Under the pieces are notes generated by a model that saw only the letters and a program-made list of their open reading frames with translations, was not told the origin of the DNA and ran no database searches. A stretch of 64,000 nt of DNA from Caenorhabditis remanei (taxonomy: Eukaryota; Nematoda; Chromadorea; Rhabditida; Rhabditidae). The position numbers and the translations under genes are program-made. The stretch spans positions 12,090,001-12,154,000 of the forward strand of contig NC_071331.1 in assembly GCF_010183535.1 (NCBI RefSeq). The letters are read 5' to 3'. Positions 57,110-64,000 of the stretch are shown piece after piece. Every line of letters begins with the position of its first letter. Positions within the stretch are counted from its first letter, which is position 1.

Positions 57110-59102
57110 TTATGCTTTTTTTCAATATATGATTTTCAATATTCTCACACTTTTTAATTTAGACCGGCAATATCATGCAACGGTCCGGAATAATTAAAAG
57201 CTACATATCAGAAGCAGAAAAACCAAACGTAAGATAACGCATTTCTTGATTTTTTTTTTTTAGTTTGTTAGTTTTTCAGTTTTTTTTAAAGTTTTAGTTT
57301 GACTAACGAGGTACACATTTCATTCCAACCCCCTTCCTCAATTTCTTTACACACCTATGACTTTATTTCCTCCAATAAACAATGATTCCATTCAGCTCAA
57401 CCTTGACTCGCAACGATGACCCAACCCGAACCGACCATGGACGCTAACCAAACTTTGTCTGATTTATGACTACTTAAGTAACTTGTGATAACAATCTAAC
57501 GACCTCCTAGAAAAATCCCTCCCCTCCCCCATCTAGTCAAATGACTTCAAATGAATTTGATCCCCAAAATGAAAAAATGAATAAAAGTAAACAGATTGTC
57601 CATGACAGCTTGAATCAATTCGCGCCATGACGTCTTCTTCTTCCTCTGGCTCCCCTCCATATGACGCCTTCTGTTCAATCTTCTTCACACTTGCTCCCCT
57701 TCTTCTTCTTCTTCTTTTTCATTTTTCTCATGTTTTCCCATTGCTCATTTAATAAATTGACAGTAATTGTGACAAGTGACTCTTCAAACTTTCGATCAGA
57801 TAATTTGGTAGTTTCCCAAAAGGCAACTTGCTCATCTGCATATGTATGTGACTGGTTGTAATTGTTGTCACCTGGCTCGAAAGTCGTCAGACTCTTATTT
57901 ATTGCTGACTGCTGACGAGAAAGGGAAAACAAGGTGGTCATGGTATAGGGAATTGATTTTTGAAATTTGGAAAAAGGAAAATGAGCATTTTTTAAGGCAT
58001 TAAAATATCGATTCTTGTTGTTGTGGGGCAAACTATCTTATCGAAACTACTTTTAGAGATAGTTTTCATTATTGAATTTATTGATTTTTACTTTTAATAT
58101 TATTCCTTACCTTCATTTTTTATTAAAACTTTCATATTTTACGAGTGACAAGTTTACATACTCCTCATTCCCCCGTATGGTTTATAGCTGACACAGAAAT
58201 GAGGTTTATCTATTTATCTATCTTTCCATTTATGAGGTATTGCGTGGGTGAGTGACTTAGGAACATGAGCTAGAGATTACTGTTTCAATGAATATGTAAT
58301 TATTAAAAACATCTGAGATCTTAGTTGTGAAATGCGTGTATCATCATTTGTGTGTTCTTATTTTGGAGACTTAAATAGTTTTTCGAACTCCGGCGATTCA
58401 AAAGTCCTATGCAACAGAAGTAAATTAATCGAACTAGAACTTTCATAAGACTGTTACATTTTCAGAGACTAAGATTCTGAACAAACTGTACACTTTTCCA
58501 TTTGCCGTTTTCTCAAATCATTGATTTTCCGTTAAGCGCTTCTCGCAGTTTTGTATTCGCAGTTTAACAACTCACTACCGTTTCGAATGGTTCATAGCTG
58601 ACACAGAGTTTTATCTGGTTTTTATTAAATAATGCATTATAATGGGAATACATACGAGAACATGAGCTAGGGTTTACTGTTTCAGTGAAGCTGTAACTTT
58701 TTTGAGTACTCGGCCACATCAGTGGTTGTAAACTTTCCTTTCTCTTGGGAACCTTAAACTTTCAAACTTCCATTAGGAATTCCCTCCAGATGATAAGCCG
58801 ACCTACAAGATTCTTGTCAACTTTGGAAGAACATCAGGAGATCCCTCGAAATCCAATCACCCAAGAATTTTCCTCATCTCTCTCGTTTCGATTCTCTATG
58901 TCTCCAAGTCACTCATTCCATCTCATTCCACCTCATCCATATATTTGTTTCATGGTCTTCAAAACGGCACGGCGACGACAAAGTCCGAAGACGTTGTCGT
59001 CATCGGCGAAAAACCGAAAAGAAGAGGAAAACACATAGAGGGAGACAAGTGAAGAGGAATGAGGTACTGTAGAGGGAGAGAGTTCTTATCGACTCACTGA
59101 AT
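57110..59102. other. Spacer with a diverged direct duplication
   Basis: Polypyrimidine-rich at 57.3-57.75 kb. A duplicated block occurs at 58179-58290 and 58589-58690. No gene supported. Confidence 0.45.
58179..58690. repeat. Pair of diverged direct repeats about 400 bp apart
   Basis: GGTTTATAGCTGACACAG (58179) matches GGTTCATAGCTGACACAG (58589). GAACATGAGCTAG followed by a TTACTGTTTCA stretch recurs at 58261 and 58658. The order is kept and the sequence between differs. Confidence 0.7.
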
Positions 59103-59188
59103 CTATTTGGTGCGAGTGACACCTACAAACACGGCTTCGTCAATGGTCTCCATGTCGATGGAATGAGGAAAACGATCGGCCGCCTTGC
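59103..59188 (-). CDS. Possible last exon of an unidentified gene
   Basis: Behind acceptor TTTTCTAG the frame reads KAADRFPHSIDMETIDEAVF, then VGVTRTK and a stop. Third-position choice (GCC, GTC, ATC, GAC, ACC) resembles worm coding sequence. The opposite strand is also open here (YKHGFVNGLHVDGMRKTIGR), so the direction is not settled. The minus frame at 59237-59518 could be a neighbour, but its end cannot be joined in the right phase. Confidence 0.27.
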
Positions 59189-60961
59189 CTAGAAAAGGCG
59201 AACTTTGGTGACCTGGAGATCTAAGGATTTGGTGACCTACATTTGGAATTCAGGTTTGAGTTGGGGTCTACGGAAATATTGTGAGAACTTGAGAAAATAG
59301 CTTTTAACAGGTTTAGGAGGAAATTCCAAACTGTGAAGTATCAACTCTTGAAACTTGTTAGCATAGCAACTCGGATGGTCTAGGAACACATCGTATCCGT
59401 CTCTGATTAGCCAAAAAAAGAAACTCGGCTCTAAAAGAATTTTCTGTTTCATGATGAACATGTGAAGACTAGATGTGCTAAGGTTGTGATGTTCCCGGCG
59501 TACAATCCATCTTTCCAAAATTTCTAAAATTCGGTCTCCGTATTCTTACGCTTCTTGGCCAGGACTGCTTGAAAAATGCGGACCTAATTGAGTTTTTTCA
59601 ACTCCTAGTTTTCGGATTGAAAGCCAAACCTCACTCAATATCTCTCATTTGTTTAAAACGTTAAGAGCAACAGAAACTATAAGGAAAGGTAGATAACAGA
59701 GAGTCGAAACTGTAAATTTAGCATCTAACTTTCTACAAATATATTTCCCACTTGAGCAAATTCATTATGTAACCAACACTATATCTCATCAAAAACCATC
59801 CGCCATCCTGCCAATTTCCTCATTTTTTGTCTAAGCTCCTCCTGTTCTTCCTCCTCCTGCTCATCTTCCTACTCATTTTGTTCCTCCTGCTTACCAAATA
59901 AATTATATGATGATAAATCAGTGAGAAGGAGCCGCCCGTCCTTTCACCCCCGAACAGCCGGGTGTCTTCGTTGGGATGATGTGAGGACAGATTTTATGCA
60001 AATAATATCATCAGCTTGTCCCTCCCCTCCTCGAAAGCATGGTCGGAACCCCTGAGACGATTGATGGGTTATCGAGAGTCTGACACGTTCATAACAAAGA
60101 AGAAGCGAAAAGGGAAGGAGCAATTCATCCAACAATAACTTAATCCGTCGACAGATTTTCAAGGAAAGAAGAGAGAAAGAGGGGTGGAGCTGATGGATCC
60201 ACGGGAAATAGGAAAGGAAATTGAAGACATTTCTTATTTTCTGGATGCCCTCCATGAATTACATTCCTACTACTGCTGATTTATTAGGCTTTTTTTGGTC
60301 GCTTTTATTTTTTGATTTACTAAATTTAGTAAGCATGGGGGAGCGGAAGCTTTCCAAATTATTCTGTTACAGACTTTCTATATTTTTCTGTTTTTTGGGA
60401 TGTTATGTTTTCTCAACTCAATCAATTCGTTTAAATCGGAAACCAGAATCCGACTATGAATTACTCTGTAGGAACTGTAGGAAACATGGAACGGATTCGA
60501 GAACTTTGAAAATTTTGAAAATTTTTAATTTGGAATAATTTCGGTTTCAAAATTTTGTTATTAATGTTCGAAACCCAGTACTTCGATCCGGAATTGATAT
60601 TTATTCCCCGAAGATATCTTGTATGGTAGTTCTGAAACTGAAACTTTTGAGTCAAACTTTTGAAATTACTTTTCTGAAGTCTATCTTTGATGACCTTAAA
60701 TGTTTCGGTATCAACTTCATCTCTTCCACCTTTTTCCCAAAAAATTCCCCAGCCCACCCACTCCTTCTCTCCAACTATCCCATATCTTCATACCTCAGTA
60801 AATGTCTCAAAACAGACCATCATCATCATGACTTTATGATCTACAGTCACTTTTTATAACCCACCACAAAATTTAATGTCACGTGTGATGGGAGACACGT
60901 TTATGGCTCCACCCAGCAAGTGTCGCATCGTAAAACAAAACAGATAATCGATATCACTAGA

Positions 60962-61095
60962 GGTGCCACGTCATCAATCTCTATTTTGTTGTCTGTCCCT
61001 CACTCTCGTTCCAATGTTCACCGACACTATGTACATTTGCGAAGATTTTAATCTCGAGGAGAGACATGTATTCACAAGACTAATGACGTGGCACC
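60962..61095. promoter_or_regulatory. Inverted pair of TGACGTGGCA-type sites
   Basis: GGTGCCACGTCAT and its exact complement lie 121 bp apart. The core TGACGTGG is the consensus for XBP1/ATF6-like bZIP factors. No adjacent gene identified, so the role is open. Confidence 0.35.
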
Positions 61096-63520
61096 GCTAG
61101 GTCCCTCTTATTTTGGAAAGGTTTTGGATGAGGTAGCGAGGAGAAGTTGGGGGGAATCCTTGGGGATTTTATAACTTCAATTATTATGATACTTCAATTC
61201 GAAAACGTAACTCAACGTGTTTGATGGACACCCTTCAAACCGATAACCCCGGGGTAGGTCACTTCTCTCTTTCTGGTTTAAAATGGTTCTATGAGAGAAG
61301 GGAGCCGCCAAACGTCTGTCACCTATCATTGTGATGTCCGTTTTCCATGAGCGGAAGCCATGAATCTCGATTAAGAGTCGGTTTGTGTTGTTGTATCTGA
61401 AGGAGGAGGAGGAATACTCCCCGGGGAACTATCTTCGTTTATTTTCCATTTCTCTTTAGCTCTTTTGATTCTATTCTGTAGAATCAAAAAGGAGAAGAAG
61501 AAGGAGAAGGACACGGATTGAATGAAGTGAATAAAGATGGAAAGTGAGAGAAGAATGAGTGGATAGTGTGTGTCTTTTTACATCAAACTAGTCTTCAAAG
61601 TCAATACAGTTAAATAGTGAAAACTCACAAAAGAAAAATTCTAGATCGTCTACACCGTGGAGCTGTACGTGGAAACAGAATCGTATTTGTGAGTTAGATT
61701 CCTGAGAGGAGTTTTATTCCAAAACTTTATATTTTGAACATGGTCCTTTCAAAGAATTATTGATTTAATTCATTTCCAGTGCTTTCTTTCAGTTTTGGAA
61801 CAGTTTTTTTTTCTGTCGGACACCACTGATTTCAATCTGATATGAACTGAATATAAACAGCCTGCAAGATGGATGGGTGTCCTTTTTGACATGTTGGTTT
61901 TTTTCTTTTTCCGAAAAAAATTAACCTTGCAAGTTTGAATTTTTCTCGCTGCCTCACCTCGCCTCACCCATTCCTACCTACAGTACCTCTCCTCTCCCCC
62001 AGTCCTTTTTTCGAAGTTCTGCAGCCACGTCTCCATCTCGTTTTCTTCACATTGACAAACTGTGAACATCAATTTCCCTTTGAACTGACTTCCGTGTCGC
62101 TCACTTTTCTGGACAGACTGTAAGCGTGCGAGTCGGTTTGCACCAGACAGATGCGACGTGTCGATTGACTCTTTTGAAGTGAGCGCAACCGGAAGGGTGA
62201 ACAGGAAGGAGACGGATAGGGTGATGGAACAGGTGTAATTCAGTTAGTTGCAATTAGTTATTTTAACTCTTATATTGGTGTCTAGTGTGCTCATCCTGAT
62301 GTTGTAATATATTTTCAATTCTAATTTCTAATTTTATAACTGTGCACAGTCTAGCCTTGAAAGTATCATATTTCACTGTAATATTCCAATCAAGAGCCAA
62401 CCACTTTCACTTTTATTTTTCGGAAGAGAGCGTATCCCTTTCTTTTTCTAATCTAACTCATATTCGCTCATCTAATTGAATCCCCTTTTCTTTTTCTTTT
62501 TCTTTTCCAATATTACAATATTCAATTTCCAACCAATGTTCTTTTACACATCCATCCTTCACACCTGAATTCTCTTTTGTCTTTTTCCATTGTTTTATAT
62601 TCCCATCATATTCCATGACAACACAAAGAGACTTCCCGCGTTAACACTTCAGTGATATCATGGAGCACACCCCCGAGCCATTCGTATAACAAAAAAGTGC
62701 TCTCTGTCCTTTCACCTCAAAAAACCACAACCACCATTCGTCATAAAAGGTACCGGAATGAGTGACGTAGATCGAAATCTCAGAAAGAAGGGTGAAGATT
62801 GCCGAGTCGCGATATACAGTGCACTTCTTCTTCTTGCGGTAAAAGTGAGGCGGCAAAAGTGTCCAGAAGACATTCTGTCACACCAATCAACACACCCACC
62901 GCAACTCAATAAATCAGTTAGTGTGCTCGACGCGTGGTGGTGTCATAGAGAGGGGGGAGCTCAGGAATTTAAAGTGAAGAAGGGGACAGGCGCCCGGGCT
63001 TTCATCTCTCCGCCCAGTTAGACCCGTGACACTTTTATCCCGCCAAAAATATGGATTTAGTGGAGGAGCTCAGAGAGTGCGCTAATTTCATTCGGAAGAC
63101 AAGAAAATCTTTTTGGTGGGATCTTTCTTTTGGTAGCTCTGGCTGCAGAGTTTAAATTTTAAAATCATGACGTGCTGGCAGGTCTAATGCATTTGATAAG
63201 TTTCGATGCGAGTGGGCTAGGTCACGTAATATAAAAAACTGGCAAGTTCTAGATTTGAAGACAGTCTGAAACAGTGATTTCTGATAATAAAGTATTTCTC
63301 AAAAACTTTGAATCTTATCATCTCAACAGAACGTGTTTTCAAAAGTGAGATGTGTCCATCAAATTTTGGTCAAAACCTTCGCGATATAAGAATTTGGTGA
63401 AACTGAAAAATCATTCTCATCCCTATCATACTCCAAACCGTCCATTACCATTTCTCTCAAGAATTCCCTTATTTATATACACCCATTATCTTCAATCTAT
63501 TCTCTCCCCTATTTGTTTCT

Positions 63521-63543
63521 TCTCTCTCTCTCTCTCTCTCTCT
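63521..63543. repeat. (TC)n microsatellite
   Basis: About eleven tandem TC units within a pyrimidine-rich stretch. Confidence 0.95.
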
Positions 63544-63741
63544 TTATCCTCTCGAAACACAAAAAGAAGCTTTTGCTCGTTTTCGTTTCAATCCGTTTTC
63601 TTCTGTTTCCCTTCTCTTCTCCTGCCATGATTTAATGGGGTGTTCAATGAAGCGAGGAATGAGCTCTGGAGACTACGGTAGTCTCTTGCTTGAATCCAAC
63701 GGAATGACTCGTTTCTTTCTGTGAACACATCCGGTGGGAAT

Positions 63742-63993
63742 TCAGGAAAGAGAGAGATGAACTGAACACAGACAAAATGAATCCGAAGTCATTCGTTTAT
63801 TTTGGCGGGTTTTATTTATCTCGTCGAGACGCTTAACATATTTTTCGGAGGATGTGTTGGTTACGGTACTCTGGATTTTCTCTTTCGGTGTTTCTCTTTC
63901 TTCTTTGTGAACCATGGAAGAATCAGAATACCGCTCACCGCATATCAAAATCAAGACTAGCTGAAACAGCACATTCAAAAGATCTCCGATCAT
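63742..63993 (-). CDS. Possible secreted peptide or first exon
   Basis: The 83-residue frame opens with a hydrophobic leader (MIGDLLNVLFQLVLILICG) and continues with a charged segment containing dibasic sites (KYVKRLDE, RQNKRMTSDSF), as in small secreted precursors. A donor-like G/GTGAGC directly after the leader could instead make this a first exon. No downstream exon identified; the window ends seven bases upstream. Confidence 0.27.
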   Translation of the reverse strand: MIGDLLNVLFQLVLILICGERYSDSSMVHKEERETPKEKIQSTVTNTSSEKYVKRLDEINKTRQNKRMTSDSFCLCSVHLSLS

Positions 63994-64000
63994 CTCAAAA

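Larger units (their letters stand above)
59189..63741. other. Gene-poor region, pyrimidine-rich with promoter-like motifs
   Basis: Contains an inverted pair of GGTGCCACGTCAT (60962-60974) and ATGACGTGGCACC (61083-61095), and a locally GC-richer stretch 62.75-63.05 kb with open frames on both strands. Otherwise AT-rich spacer; no gene supported. Confidence 0.4.

Noticed and set aside
56808..57125. Mirror-image ORFs of about 100 residues on both strands
   Set aside because: Similar peptides on opposite strands simply reflect the palindromic element.
62641..63021. Frames on both strands at the GC-richer stretch
   Set aside because: Mutually overlapping frames, no splice context or family signal. 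More like promoter sequence than a gene.

Overview
The window looks like nuclear DNA of a Caenorhabditis-type nematode. It is AT-rich. Most introns are about 45-60 nt, start with GTAAGT/GTGAGT-like donors and end in TTTTCAG-like acceptors. The families are typical worm genes: a neuropeptide-type GPCR, a caenopore-like saposin, a ShKT protein and an SLC7 light chain. All gene models were spliced by hand from the sequence; the reading phase closes at every junction unless I say otherwise. Family names come from motifs, not from a search.

Layout. 0-1.8 kb: 5' part of a leucine-rich-repeat gene (minus strand) that runs off the left edge. 2.1 kb: tRNA-Arg(TCG). 4.3-7.3 kb: complete 8-exon NPY/RFamide-type receptor (minus), with a hAT-like MITE in one intron. 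7.3-25 kb: mostly non-coding, with a chain of small phase-0 exons (13.6-24.0 kb, minus) from an unidentified gene with multi-kb introns, and a GGCCCG-rich palindromic MITE at 15 kb. 25.2-28.1 kb: a doubtful small membrane-protein gene and a well-supported 5-exon gene of unknown function (plus). 28.4-30.6 kb: decayed gene fragments, an inverted duplicate of an intron with its flanks, and a 1.23-kb foldback element with a second palindromic MITE nested in one arm.

30.87-41.57 kb is a 10.7-kb minisatellite with units of 129, 114 and 111 bp and nested higher-order repeats. It gives very long open frames on the minus strand, which I judge to be by-products of unit length rather than genes. Right of it, 41.6-48.5 kb is a compact gene cluster: saposin-like secreted protein (minus), GNAT-domain protein (plus), ShKT secreted protein (plus, possibly in an operon with the GNAT gene) and an SLC7 amino-acid transporter light chain (minus). 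48.5-64 kb is gene-poor, with an intronless basic ORF at 53.2 kb, a likely pseudogene at 54.3 kb, another GGCCCG palindrome at 57 kb, a diverged duplication at 58 kb, a few orphan exon-like pieces and pyrimidine-rich spacer.

The clear genes do not form one pathway. The most unusual content is the minisatellite with its local homogenisation, and the nested transposon whose opposite arm still carries the empty site.
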